Source: Streptomyces caelestis
Lineage (GTDB): Bacteria > Actinomycetota > Actinomycetes > Streptomycetales > Streptomycetaceae
DNA: 64,000 nucleotides
Direction: 5' to 3'
Assembly (NCBI RefSeq): GCF_001279005.1
Contig: NZ_LGCN01000120.1
Span: 62,001-126,000, forward strand
In this document: positions 1-8,828 of the stretch, piece by piece
Numbering within the stretch: position 1 is the first letter of the stretch
Layout: each line of letters opens with the position of its first letter
Program-made: the position numbers and the translations under genes
The notes under the pieces: generated by a model
The model's database searches: none
Told to the model about the DNA's origin: nothing
The model's input: only the letters and a program-made list of their open reading frames with translations

Positions 1-1212
1 GAAGAGCTGCGGGAGCTCGTCGATCGAGTACCGGCGCAGCACCGCTCCCACCCGGGTCACCCGCGGATCCCGGCGGAGCTTGAACAGCAGGCCGGCGCCC
101 TCGTTGCGGTCGGCCAGCTCGGCCCGGATCCGGTCGGCCCCGGCGACCATGGTGCGGAACTTGAGGATGGTGAACTCGCGGCCGTCCTTGCCGACCCTGC
201 GCTGGCGGTAGAACGCCCCGCCCCGGCTGGTCGCCAGCACGAGCAGCCCGACGCCCGCCATCAGCGGCGCGAACAGCACCAGCAGGAGCGCCGCGCCCAA
301 CCGGTCGACGACCCCTTTGACCACCCGGCGGCCCCCGGTGAAGGCCGGCATGCTGACCCGCAGCAGCGGGATCCCGAGCACCGCGTCGATGTGCAGCCGC
401 GGCCCGGCCACCTCCATCAGCACGGGGGCCACGACCATGTCGGCGTCGCTGCCCTCGAGGTTCCAGGCCAGCCGTTGCAACCGGTCCGGCGACCAGTGCG
501 GGTCCGGGGTGACCGCGACGACGCGGTAGCCGTCGCGGCGGACGTGGCCGGCGACGTCCGTCAGCCGGCCGACGACCGGCACGCCGTCCAGCTGGTCACC
601 GTCGGGCCCGAGACCGTCCGGAGTGCACACCGCGTCCACCCGCCAGCCGAGGTGCGGGAACTTGCGGGTCCGGGTGATCAGGTCGCGCACCGTGTCCGGG
701 CTCCCGGCGGCGAGCACCGGTCTCAGACACCATCCGTCCTTCCGCTGCTTGTGCAGCCGGAGGCGGAGCAGGTACCGCGTGGTCATGGTGACGAGCGCGA
801 TCGCGGGAACCGCGACGAAGATCCAGAGTTTGATGTTGCGCGAGGTCAGGGCGATTCCGCCGAGCGCCAGGACGACGGTCGCCGCGAACAGCGAACGTCC
901 GAGCCTGCGGAACTCCTCGGCTCCCTGGCCGAGAACCGCCGGAGCCCACGACCGGCTCACCGCGAGCGCCCCCAGCACCAGCAACCAGGTGCCGAACGCG
1001 AGGATCCCCCACTTCTCGTGCCAGTTGGCCGCGTCCCGGGCCCCGAAGAAATTGCCGATCGCCGCCACCACGCACGCCGTGGTCACGGCATCGCCGGTGA
1101 TCACGGTACGGCGGTACCGCTGTTCCCAGTCGGTCGCGGGCCTGCTGATCGCCCCGTTCGCCAGACGCCCGCGCGCTGACGGAAACGGGCTGAGTAATCC
1201 CCCTTGCCGCAC
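1..1212 (-). CDS. polyprenyl-phosphate sugar transferase, 3' end missing
   Basis: This membrane enzyme moves a sugar phosphate from a nucleotide sugar to an undecaprenyl carrier, the first step of many surface polysaccharides. The frame is open from the left edge up to a GTG at 1212, giving 404 codons. The N-terminal half shows several hydrophobic stretches (WGILAFGTWLLVLGALA, then NIKLWIFVAVPAIALV). A CoA-binding-like middle domain follows (PVLAAGSPDTVRDL). The C-terminal catalytic domain has the family motifs YRQRRVGKDG, FTILKFRTM and RRYSIDELPQLF at the window edge. About the last 90 residues, including the usual GPRP motif, lie outside the window. GTG 1212 was chosen because the sequence after it (RQGGLLSPFPSARG) looks like the normal family start and a G-rich stretch precedes it. 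Family assignment is secure; the polysaccharide made is unknown. Confidence 0.9.
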   Translation of the reverse strand, partial: MRQGGLLSPFPSARGRLANGAISRPATDWEQRYRRTVITGDAVTTACVVAAIGNFFGARDAANWHEKWGILAFGTWLLVLGALAVSRSWAPAVLGQGAEEFRRLGRSLFAATVVLALGGIALTSRNIKLWIFVAVPAIALVTMTTRYLLRLRLHKQRKDGWCLRPVLAAGSPDTVRDLITRTRKFPHLGWRVDAVCTPDGLGPDGDQLDGVPVVGRLTDVAGHVRRDGYRVVAVTPDPHWSPDRLQRLAWNLEGSDADMVVAPVLMEVAGPRLHIDAVLGIPLLRVSMPAFTGGRRVVKGVVDRLGAALLLVLFAPLMAGVGLLVLATSRGGAFYRQRRVGKDGREFTILKFRTMVAGADRIRAELADRNEGAGLLFKLRRDPRVTRVGAVLRRYSIDELPQLF

Positions 1213-1995
1213 AGAACCCCCCAGGTCCCCAGTGGTTCGACGTGTTCCCCTGACACCGTTTCTCCCCCCGGGAGGCCCCCTCCCCCCCCGCGCCCCGCCC
1301 TTCCTCCCCCACAGGAGGCCCCCGCCTCCCGCACATGCCCTTCCGGCTGTTTCAGAACTGGCCGGACGACCCACCCCGGCAGCAGTGGACGCGTATGTCC
1401 CGCCGGGCTCTCGAGGTGGGTGGGAACCCGGCGGACCCCCGGGCGCTCCCCGCACCCAAGACCCCTCCCGGGCTCCAGGAATCGATCACCCCCGCGTCCG
1501 GCGCGGAAGACGTGACCGCCGGCTCTCCCCCACACCGGACCTAAAGATCATTATTGGTCGCCCCGTGTCCGAACGGCTGAAGCAAGGTCAATCTAGACCA
1601 TCGGGGGCCGGTGTGTAGAGAGTACGTGTGTGATTTGTGGTCAACCTTTGAGAGCGGGCGCGCCGGTCGGTGAGCGCCCACGGAGTTCCTGACGCCACCG
1701 TGTGCTCCGGCAACCCCTCCGGCCCCGGGCGAGGCCTCCGCGCGGCACGCCGTCCGCGCCACCGGCAAGGCGGTTCGCGCCGTCACCGGGCCCGTACGGC
1801 CCGGTGGCGGCGTCCACCCGGATCCGTGGCGCCCCGGCTGCCGGGACCCACGGCCGGGACGCCCCGACGCCCCCATCCGCCCAGGGGCACGTCACCGGCG
1901 CCGGCCCCTGGGTCTGGTGGGGAAGTGCCGGCCCGCGGCACGACGATGTCCGATCGCCGCCGGTGAGATCCTGCCGCGGTGCGCATGCTGGCGGC
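1213..1995. other. long intergenic region between divergent genes
   Basis: I see no convincing gene in these 783 bases. The stretch 1541-1655 is clearly richer in A and T than its surroundings and holds several TTGACC-like hexamers on the minus strand, so it is the likely promoter region of the sugar transferase. This implies a leader of more than 300 bases. A TCTAGACCA half-site (1592-1600) recalls a DasR site, but the other half is not conserved. Confidence 0.4.
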
Positions 1996-2445
1996 ATGAC
2001 GATGTCATCCACCACTGATTCGGCGACGGTGCTCGCCGGTATGTACGCGGCCGAGGCGGAGTACCTGGCGGCAGGAGGTCCCGGCGAGGCTCCGTTCGGC
2101 CTGCTCGCCCCCTTCTTCGCACCGGACGTCGAGCTGCACCAGGCGGACGCCCTGCCCTACGGAGGCGTCTGGCGCGGACACGACGGTATGAGGCGGTTCT
2201 TCCTCGCCATGAGGGAGACGTGGGAGTCGTTCGACATGGTGGAGCAGGAGTTCCTCGCCACCGGTGAGACCGCGGTCGTGCTCACGCGGGTCCGTGCGCG
2301 CGCCCGGGCGACCGGCCGTGAACTCGGGTTCCCGATCATGCAGACGATCACGGTCAAGAGCGGGCGGATCACCGAGGTCCGTCCGTTCTACTGGGACACG
2401 CGGGCCGTCGCCGACGCCTGCGCCGTGCCGACGCCCGGAGGCTGA
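1996..2445 (+). CDS. SnoaL/NTF2-like protein
   Basis: This is a 149-residue protein of the NTF2-like superfamily, a cone-shaped fold used by polyketide cyclases, dehydratases and limonene-epoxide-type hydrolases. Supporting features are the start of the fold (YAAEAEYLA, LLAPFFAPDVELHQADALPYGGVWRGHDGMRRFF) and the closing strand ITEVRPFYWDT, with a length typical of the family. The ATG at 1996 is preferred; a second ATG at 2002 in the same frame is possible and no strong ribosome binding site separates them. The open frame extends far upstream, but that part has no homologous look. The substrate cannot be told from sequence. It stands alone, followed by a gene remnant on the same strand. Confidence 0.75.
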   Translation: MTMSSTTDSATVLAGMYAAEAEYLAAGGPGEAPFGLLAPFFAPDVELHQADALPYGGVWRGHDGMRRFFLAMRETWESFDMVEQEFLATGETAVVLTRVRARARATGRELGFPIMQTITVKSGRITEVRPFYWDTRAVADACAVPTPGG

Positions 2446-2453
2446 GGCCGACG

Positions 2454-2913
2454 GTGGAACCCGCCGGTCACCGCCGGTCACCGCCGCTCGCCGGGCGCTG
2501 TCGCCCGAGGCGCCGCGCACGGACCGGGACGCCTGGCACGAGATCCGGCACGCCGACCGTCCCCACGTCTCCCGGCTGCGCTACGGCGACCACGGCATCC
2601 ACCCCGCGACCTACGTCACCCGGCCGTCGGCGTCAGGCAGCGGCGGCTCGCCGTGGGGCGTCCTCCGCTGCACGACCGCCCGCTCCCACCACCTCGTCAA
2701 GGCGCCCTACGGCAGGCAGTACGACGACGCGAACCGGGATGCCGCCAGGATCCTCACCGGCCTCGCCGACTTCCGGGGAGCGGCGGCGAGCGCGGGGGAG
2801 GAGTGGCTGTGCGGCCGGGGCCGGGGCGTCGGGACCCGGGCAACCACTCCACCTGGAACAGGGCTGGGAACATCCAGTACATGGCGTTCGTGGCCCGTGG
2901 TTCCGGCCGGTGA
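2454..2913 (+). pseudogene. C-terminal remnant of a beta family protein (PF14350-like), frameshifted
   Basis: Two overlapping frames together resemble the C-terminal part of a phage-type beta family protein. The first frame gives RYGDHGIHP, WGVLRCTT, ADFRGAAASAGEEWL, and the second gives GNHSTWNRAGNIQYMAFVA before a stop at 2911-2913. The switch between frames falls near 2820-2840. No start codon or N-terminal domain is visible upstream, because the NTF2-like gene ends at 2445. The piece is therefore truncated and frameshifted. The family match is from memory of the conserved C-terminal pattern and is moderately sure. It is presumably a leftover from a deletion or insertion event. Confidence 0.5.
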
Positions 2914-2929
2914 GAGGAGCGTGCCCGCG

Positions 2930-3637
2930 CTAGCGCTCCGCGACGGCGCGGCGGGAGCCGGCCGACGCCATGCCGAGCCACGTGTGCGGGTTGCCTTCCC
3001 AGCACCAACCCAGTTTGGGGGCGTGCCGACTGATCCAGATCGCCGGGACGCGGCGGTCGCCGGAGCGTGAACCGCCCAGGGAGAAGCACTTGTTCTTGAC
3101 CAGGACCTCGGGGAAGTGGGTGATCAGCGCGACCCCCTCCTCGATGGTGAGCGGGGTGCGTCCCCTGGCGGCGATGGTGTCCAGGGCGTCCTTGGGTACG
3201 ACACCGCAGAACTCCTCCCCGCGCTCGACGTCGAACAGCAGGTAGGCGCGCGGATCGGGGAGGCCGGTCTCCTCGACGGCGGCGAACCGCTCGAGGGCGC
3301 CGGGTTCGAAGGACCGGTCGACGAAGCCGGGCTCGGCTCTTCCGCGGAGCGTGGTGCGCGCCATCGTGTGCTCGATCGGGGCGACTTCCCGGGTGACCAC
3401 GAGCAGGAAGGGGACGCGGCCGGTGTCCGGTGCCCACGTGCCGTCCGCGGTGTCGACGGCGAGGTCGCGCAGGGGTGCGACCAAGGCGGTGAACTGGTCC
3501 GGGGTCAGGCCGGCCGCCGTCGGCCAGTCCCGTTCGACGAGGTTGCGGACCTGCCGGTCGAACTCGGCGCCGGGGGCGGGGGAGCCGGGCCGGCTCCTCG
3601 CGGTTCCCGGCCGGGGGATCGTGTGGTCGGACGTCAC
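2930..3637 (-). CDS. DUF5701 family protein
   Basis: This protein of 235 residues has no known function. The family signature is clear in its second half: RGRTPLTIEEGVALITHFPEVL, KNKCFSLGGSRSGDRRVPAIWISR, and the terminal KLGWCWEGNPHTWLGMAS. The N-terminal half carries EFDRQVRNLVERDW and PFLLVVTREVAPIEHTM. The GTG at 3637 overlaps the stop of the upstream lyase gene by four bases (GTGA), so the two are translationally coupled. It is the third gene of a Vat-Vgb-DUF5701 operon. The coupling suggests a job connected to streptogramin handling or to sensing its products, but this is only inference from position. The reading frame continues upstream antisense to nothing recognisable, which supports the coupled start. 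Confidence 0.8.
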   Translation of the reverse strand: MTSDHTIPRPGTARSRPGSPAPGAEFDRQVRNLVERDWPTAAGLTPDQFTALVAPLRDLAVDTADGTWAPDTGRVPFLLVVTREVAPIEHTMARTTLRGRAEPGFVDRSFEPGALERFAAVEETGLPDPRAYLLFDVERGEEFCGVVPKDALDTIAARGRTPLTIEEGVALITHFPEVLVKNKCFSLGGSRSGDRRVPAIWISRHAPKLGWCWEGNPHTWLGMASAGSRRAVAER

Positions 3638-4548
3638 GGGTGAGGTTCCCTCCCGGGGCGGGGCAACGGCTTCGGGGCGAGGCGGGCGAGGGCGCCGGTC
3701 TCCAGCGCCGTCCACACGGCGCCGTCGGGGCCCAGGGTGATGCCGTGCGGCTCCGAGCCGGACGTGGGCAGGTCGTGCACCTCGATCACGCCCTCGACGG
3801 TGATCGAGCCGACGCGGTTGCCGCCCCACTCCGTGAACCACAGGGCGCCGTCGGCGCCCGGAGCGATGGCGTGCGGCCGGCCGGCGCGGTCGGGCAGCGG
3901 GAACTCCCTGATCCCGCCCTCGGTGGTGATACGGCCGATGAGACCGGCGGCGATCGCGACGTACCAGAGGGCGCCGTCGGGGCCGGGGGCGATGCCGACC
4001 GGTGCGGAGCCCGCGGTGGGCAGTGGATGGACGGTGACCGTGCCGTCGGCGGTGATCCGGCCGATCGCGTCGGCCTGGTTCATGGTGAACCACATCCCCC
4101 CGTCCGGTCCCGCGGTGATCGCGGACGGGAACGCGCCGGTGGCCGGGAGCGGGAACTCGGTGACCGCACCGCCGGTGGTGATGCGACCGATGCGGTCGGC
4201 GGCGGTCTCGGTGAACCACAGCGCCCCGTCGGGGCCCGCCGCGATGCCGAAAGGCCCGCAGTCAGGAGTGGGCAACGGGAACTCCGCGACGGTGCCGTCG
4301 GTGGTGATCCGGCCGATGCGGTGGGCCCGGTACTCGGTGAACCACAGGGCGCCGTCCGGCCCGCTGGTGATGATCGTCGGCCCGCAGTCCGGGTCCAGCC
4401 GGTGGTTCACCGGTTCGGCGCCGGGCACCATCCGGCCGATCCCACCGCTGTGGACCAGCGTGTACCACAGCGCCCCGTCCGGACCGGTGGTGATCGCGTA
4501 CGGTCCGCCGCCGGCCACGGGGTGTTCCTCGATCGACACGTCCGTCAT
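3634..4548 (-). CDS. Vgb-like streptogramin B lyase
   Basis: This is a 304-residue seven-bladed beta-propeller of the virginiamycin B lyase family. Vgb linearises type B streptogramins by an elimination reaction at the ester bond, without water. The blades repeat with the pattern [10 protein letters not shown]...RIGRITTDG...EFPLP about every 42 residues across the whole protein. The E-x-H pair (E266, H268) and E283 sit almost exactly where the staphylococcal enzyme has its metal ligands and catalytic histidine (E268, H270, E284, from memory). H228 is also kept. The ATG at 4548 overlaps the stop of the acetyltransferase gene by four bases. Many Vgb homologues in soil bacteria have not been tested, so substrate is inferred, but the Vat-like neighbour strengthens it. 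Confidence 0.85.
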   Translation of the reverse strand: MTDVSIEEHPVAGGGPYAITTGPDGALWYTLVHSGGIGRMVPGAEPVNHRLDPDCGPTIITSGPDGALWFTEYRAHRIGRITTDGTVAEFPLPTPDCGPFGIAAGPDGALWFTETAADRIGRITTGGAVTEFPLPATGAFPSAITAGPDGGMWFTMNQADAIGRITADGTVTVHPLPTAGSAPVGIAPGPDGALWYVAIAAGLIGRITTEGGIREFPLPDRAGRPHAIAPGADGALWFTEWGGNRVGSITVEGVIEVHDLPTSGSEPHGITLGPDGAVWTALETGALARLAPKPLPRPGREPHP

Positions 4549-5183
4549 GCGGTCCCCGGTCCGTGGTCGGCGGCGATGCGGGCGATGTCGGCCGGGGTGC
4601 CGGCCATGATGGTGCGGGCGTGCTCCGTGACCAGCTCCACCGGCCAGTCCCACCAGGCGGCCCGCAGGAGCCGGTCGACGTCGGCGTCGTCGAACCGCTG
4701 CCGGATCGGGCGGGCCGGGTTGCCGCCGACGATCGTGTACGGCGGGACGTCCGCGGTGACGACCGCCCCGGCGGCGACGATGGCGCCGTCGCCGATGCGC
4801 ACGCCGGGCATGACGGTGGCCCCGTGGCCGAACCAGACGTCGTTGCCGACCACGGTGTCGCCCCGGCTCGGCATGCCGGTGACGATGTCGAGGGTCCGCT
4901 CGGCCCACTCGCCGCCGAACATGGTGAACGGGAAGGTGGACACGCCCATCGTCGGGTGTTCGGCACCGGCCATCAGGAACCGGGTGCCCATGGCGATGGC
5001 GCAGTACTTGCCGATGACGAGCCGCTCCGGGCCGTAGGCGTAGAGCACGTTGCGGTGCTCGAAGCCGGTGGCGCCTTCCGGGTCGTCGTAGTAGGTGTAC
5101 TCGCCCACGACGATCTTCGGTGAGTCGACCAGCGGTTTGAGGAACACCACCCGGTCGTGTGCCGGCAGCGGGTGGAGGGTCAT
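4545..5183 (-). CDS. Vat/CatB-family O-acetyltransferase, likely streptogramin A type
   Basis: This is a 212-residue left-handed beta-helix acetyltransferase of the xenobiotic group (Vat, CatB4). These enzymes acetylate a hydroxyl of streptogramin A or chloramphenicol with acetyl-CoA. Hexapeptide repeats run through [18 protein letters not shown] and [20 protein letters not shown]. The catalytic histidine motif [13 protein letters not shown] (H76) is present, as are [17 protein letters not shown] and [13 protein letters not shown]. The length matches the family. The ATG at 5183 begins the homologous part ([10 protein letters not shown]); the frame stays open upstream but there it covers an NTF2-like remnant. 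It is the first gene of the operon. Vat plus Vgb side by side would confer resistance to both streptogramin components. Confidence 0.85.
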   Translation of the reverse strand: MTLHPLPAHDRVVFLKPLVDSPKIVVGEYTYYDDPEGATGFEHRNVLYAYGPERLVIGKYCAIAMGTRFLMAGAEHPTMGVSTFPFTMFGGEWAERTLDIVTGMPSRGDTVVGNDVWFGHGATVMPGVRIGDGAIVAAGAVVTADVPPYTIVGGNPARPIRQRFDDADVDRLLRAAWWDWPVELVTEHARTIMAGTPADIARIAADHGPGTA

Positions 5184-5194
5184 GGGATCAGGTG

Positions 5195-5588
5195 TCAACT
5201 TCCGGCTCCTGGTGCAATGGTGTCCGTGAGGACGGGGTCGGGGAATCCGTGGACGCGGCGCGGGCGGGCCCGTCCGGTGACCATGACGGCGAGTCCGGCG
5301 ATCACCGCGGGGCCGCCGGCCGCCGGCCGGCGCCGGTTCCCGGGCGGGGCGTGCCACGTCGTGGTGACCGTCGGCCTTCCCGGCCGGCCGGCACCCCGGG
5401 CCGGGGAACTGCCGCCGGGCCGTGGCCACCACGTCGTCGATGGCGTCGCGGCCCTCGGCCGCCACGATCGGATCGGCGCAGCCCGCGTCATCGGTCCAGA
5501 GCCCGTCGGCCATCGCCCGGCGCCCGGCCGGGTCGCGCTCGTTCCCACTCGCCGGGTACCGCCCGGCCGGCTCGTCGGAGCCGGACAT
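5195..5588 (-). pseudogene. frameshifted SnoaL/NTF2-like gene
   Basis: Starting from an ATG at 5588, the frame gives [19 protein letters not shown], then [25 protein letters not shown] and [21 protein letters not shown], the typical first two thirds of an NTF2-like protein. The end of the family ([22 protein letters not shown]) appears in a different frame and stops at 5195. One frameshift around 5310-5325 joins them. It lies directly upstream of the Vat-like gene and may once have been the first gene of that operon. A sequencing error would also explain it and would restore an intact gene of about 130 residues. Confidence 0.6.
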
Positions 5589-5713
5589 GATCGATCCCCT
5601 TCCGCCGACGTGCTCCCTCCCCACCACGTTACGGCCGGGCACGGGGAGCCGAATCCGTCACGCCCCCGGTCATCCGGTCCGGGAACTCCGGTCGGTTTAA
5701 GTACCCTCACCAG

Positions 5714-8434
5714 GTGTTGCACGGACGTAGTGACGAGATATCAGTCATCGACCGCCTGCTGGCGGACTGCCGGACCGGTCGCAGCGGTTGCCTGCTCATC
5801 ACCGGGGAGCCGGGCATGGGCAAGACCGCGCTGCTGGAGTACGCGGCGTCGGCGGCCGACGGCTTACGGGTCGTGCGCGGGACCGCGATCGAGTCCGAGG
5901 CCCACCTGCCGTTCGCCGGCCTGCACCTGCTGCTGCGACCCGCCCTCGACCGGGCCGGCGCCCTCCCGGAGCCACAGGCGCGCGCCCTGCGCGGGGCCTT
6001 CGGCCTCGCCCCGGCCGAACCGGGCGACCGCATGCTCGTCGGCCTCGCCGTCCTCTCCCTCCTCGCCGAGTTCGCCGACGGCGGGCCCGTCCTGTGCCTC
6101 GTCGACGACGCGCAGTGGCTGGACCGGGCGTCCGCCGAGGCCCTGCTGTTCGCCGCGCGGCGGCTCGACGCCGAGGGCACGGCGCTGATCATCACCGCCC
6201 GGGCCGGCTTCGACGTCCCCGGACTCGCCCACCTGCCGCTGACGGGGCTCGACGCGCCCGCCGCCGCCGGCCTCCTGGCCGAGCACGCCGCCACGCTGTC
6301 CCCCGCCGACCGGTACCGGATACTGGCCGAAGCACAGGGCAACCCGCTCGCCCTCCTCGAACTGCCGGTCGCTCTCGCCGCCGGCCGGCCGGTCGCCGGC
6401 CAGGCCCTGCCCATGACCGACACGGTCCGGGCGGCCTTCCTCGACCGGGTACGACGGCTGCCCGAGCCGAGCAGGCACCTGCTGCTCGTCGCGGCCGCCG
6501 AGGACACCGGCGACCGGGACGTCGTCCTGCGCGCGGCCGCCGCCTTCGGCTGCCGCCCCACGGACCTGGTGCCCGCGGAAACGGCGGGGCTGCTCCGGAT
6601 GGACAACCGCACCGTGCGCTTCCGTCACCCTCTCGTGCGGTCGGCCGTCTACCAGGCGGCGCCGGTCAGTCTCCGCCTCGTGGTGCACACGGCCCTCGCC
6701 GAAGCCCTTCACCGGCCGGAGGACGCCGACCGGCGCGCCTGGCACCGCGCCGTGGTGGCCACCGGCCCCGACGAGCAGGTGGCCGCGGGACTGGAGGGCA
6801 CCGCCCGGCGGGCCACCGAGCGCAGCGGGTACGCCGCCGCGGCGGCGGCCTACGAACGGGCCGCGGAGCTGACGGAGCCCGGCACGGACCGGGCCCGCCG
6901 CCTCGTGCTGGCCGCGGAGGCGATCGCCGAGGAAGGCGACATCGACCGCATGGTGGAGCTCGCCCGGCGCGCCGCGGCGAGTACCGACGACCCGTCCCTG
7001 ACCGTGCGCGCCATGCGGGTCCGGGCCGCCGCGGCGTTCCACCACGGCATGCTCCGCACGGCCCGCGGACTGCTGACCGAGGCGGCCGAGCCGACCCGGA
7101 CCGGCGACCCGGCACTGGCCGCCCACCTGATGCTCGACGCGGTGCACGCCGCCTGGTACCTCGGGAAGGACGAGATCGCGGACACCGCGGACCGGCTGGA
7201 CGCCCTGCCGTTGCCGCCCGACGACCCGCTCACCCACGTGGCCCGCCTGCTGACCCGGGTGGTGCGGTCCGCGATCGGACAGGGGGACCGGGACCCCGAG
7301 ACCCTCGCACGACGCGTCGCGGCCGCCGAACGGACCGGATTCGGCGGCCCGCACGACACGATCCTGGTCGGAGCCACCAGCCTTCAGGCCGCCGGCCGGG
7401 ACACCGAGGCACACCGGGTGGCCGGCGAGCTCCTCGCCCAGTGCCGGGACCGCGGATGGATCGGCCGGACGCCGCCCGTGCTGGCGTGTGTGGCCAGGGC
7501 GTCGACCTTCCTCGGCCGTCACACCGACGCCTGGGACGAGGCGACCGAGGCGCTGCACATCGCCCAGGAGCTCGGCCACCGGCAGTGGACCGCCGAGATC
7601 AGCGGCGTCCTTGCCCACCTGGCCGCGGTCGCGGGCGACGAGCGGCGCTGTCACGCCTTCGCCGACGACGCGCTCGCCGCGCCGGAACCCGGCGCGGTCC
7701 CGCCCGGCATGTCCTGGGCACACTGGGCACTGGCCCTGCTCGACCTCGGCCACGCCCGATGGGAGTCCGCCCGCACCCGCCTGGCCGCCCTGCACACCGG
7801 GCCGGTGAGCCATCAGCTTCCCGGCCTGCGCAGCATCCCCGACCTGGTCGAGGCGGCGGTGCGGCTCGGCCGGCCGGCCGACGCCCACGAACCGCTCGCA
7901 CGGCTCACGGCCTGGGCGCACGACGCCGCGCAGCCGTGGATCGACGCGCACGTCCAACGCTGCCGCGCGCTGCTCGCGCCGGACGCGGACGCCGCGGAGC
8001 TGTACCGGGCCGCCCTGCGGCTGCACCCCGACGACCGGCCGTTCGAACGCGCGCGGACCGCCCTCCTCCACGGCGAGTGGCTGCGCCGCACGCGCCGCAG
8101 GTCCGAGGCCAGGACCCAACTCCGCGACGCGTTCGAGACCTTCCGGAGGCTCGGCGCCACGCCCTGGGCGGAGCGGGCCCGCGCCGAACTCGACGCGACC
8201 GGCGAAACCGCACCCGGTCCCGGGGCCGCGGGCGGAGCGCTGTCCGTGCTCACCGCGCAGGAACGGAAGATCATCCGGCTGGCCGCACGCGGCCTGTCCA
8301 ACCGGGACATCGCCGCGCAGCTGTTCCTCAGCCCGCGCACCGTCGGGTACCACCTCTACAAGGCGTTCCCCAAGCTCGGCGTCACCGCGCGCACCGAACT
8401 CGCCGCCCTCGCGCTCACCGACGCCGCGCCGTGA
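5714..8434 (+). CDS. LuxR-family LAL transcriptional regulator
   Basis: This is a large ATP-binding regulator (906 residues, within the usual 850-1000). The N-terminal AAA-type domain has Walker A GEPGMGKT at 31-38 and Walker B VLCLVDD at about 126-132, followed by QWLD. A long helical repeat region fills the middle (many tetratricopeptide-like helix pairs such as ERAAELTEPG, EATEALHIAQELG). The C-terminus is a LuxR helix-turn-helix (LTAQERKIIRLAARGLSNRD, AAQLFLSPRTVGYHLYK). Start is GTG 5714 (GTG TTG CAC GGA), where the standard LHGRSDE opening begins. It is transcribed away from the Vat-Vgb operon and could control it, but no site is visible to prove that. LAL regulators commonly sit in or near antibiotic and catabolic clusters. 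Confidence 0.93.
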   Translation: MLHGRSDEISVIDRLLADCRTGRSGCLLITGEPGMGKTALLEYAASAADGLRVVRGTAIESEAHLPFAGLHLLLRPALDRAGALPEPQARALRGAFGLAPAEPGDRMLVGLAVLSLLAEFADGGPVLCLVDDAQWLDRASAEALLFAARRLDAEGTALIITARAGFDVPGLAHLPLTGLDAPAAAGLLAEHAATLSPADRYRILAEAQGNPLALLELPVALAAGRPVAGQALPMTDTVRAAFLDRVRRLPEPSRHLLLVAAAEDTGDRDVVLRAAAAFGCRPTDLVPAETAGLLRMDNRTVRFRHPLVRSAVYQAAPVSLRLVVHTALAEALHRPEDADRRAWHRAVVATGPDEQVAAGLEGTARRATERSGYAAAAAAYERAAELTEPGTDRARRLVLAAEAIAEEGDIDRMVELARRAAASTDDPSLTVRAMRVRAAAAFHHGMLRTARGLLTEAAEPTRTGDPALAAHLMLDAVHAAWYLGKDEIADTADRLDALPLPPDDPLTHVARLLTRVVRSAIGQGDRDPETLARRVAAAERTGFGGPHDTILVGATSLQAAGRDTEAHRVAGELLAQCRDRGWIGRTPPVLACVARASTFLGRHTDAWDEATEALHIAQELGHRQWTAEISGVLAHLAAVAGDERRCHAFADDALAAPEPGAVPPGMSWAHWALALLDLGHARWESARTRLAALHTGPVSHQLPGLRSIPDLVEAAVRLGRPADAHEPLARLTAWAHDAAQPWIDAHVQRCRALLAPDADAAELYRAALRLHPDDRPFERARTALLHGEWLRRTRRRSEARTQLRDAFETFRRLGATPWAERARAELDATGETAPGPGAAGGALSVLTAQERKIIRLAARGLSNRDIAAQLFLSPRTVGYHLYKAFPKLGVTARTELAALALTDAAP

Positions 8435-8828
8435 CGCCACCGTGTGACCCCGGCCCGCCCCGGACCCGGCGTCCGCCTCCCCGGCCGCCGTGACCGCCTC
8501 CCGGTCGATCGCCCAACGACCGCCTCCGGAAAGGCACATGAGGGCGAGAGCGCATACCGGTGGTCGTCCTCTGCCGGAGAGCAGGTGTGCGGGCTTCCCG
8601 GATGGATTGTGAAGACTGGATGGATGGGGACACTCCGGTCGCGGGAAGTAACGGTTCCGATTCGGAACGGGCGTGCGGCGTCGGGAACGAAGATCCGGAA
8701 CGCTTCCGTCCCTAGGATCTCCGTGTGCTTGTACAGCACTTGAGACGACTGGCGTGACTCTTCCACCACGCATCACGTGTGAACACATCTCGCGTGGCCC
8801 GTCGCGGGTCCCGCCGGAGGGGAAATCC
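8435..8828. promoter_or_regulatory. control region of the surface protein, with two dyads
   Basis: This is a 394-base gap without a gene. It contains a perfect 15-base palindrome GTTCCGATTCGGAAC (8654-8668). Some 30 bases later comes a nested dyad, AGATCC (8691-8696) with GGATCT (8715-8720), enclosing GGAACGCTTCC. Both lie 110-175 bases before the start codon of the surface protein and look like operator sites. GGAAC elements resembling ECF sigma -35 boxes occur here, but I cannot place a convincing -10. Confidence 0.35.

Noticed and set aside
391-1179. Plus-strand frame opposite the sugar transferase
   Set aside because: It is a shadow of the minus-strand gene, whose motifs are unmistakable in the other frame.
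1592-1600. TCTAGACCA half-site resembling a DasR operator
   Set aside because: Only one half of the palindrome is kept, so binding is not supported.
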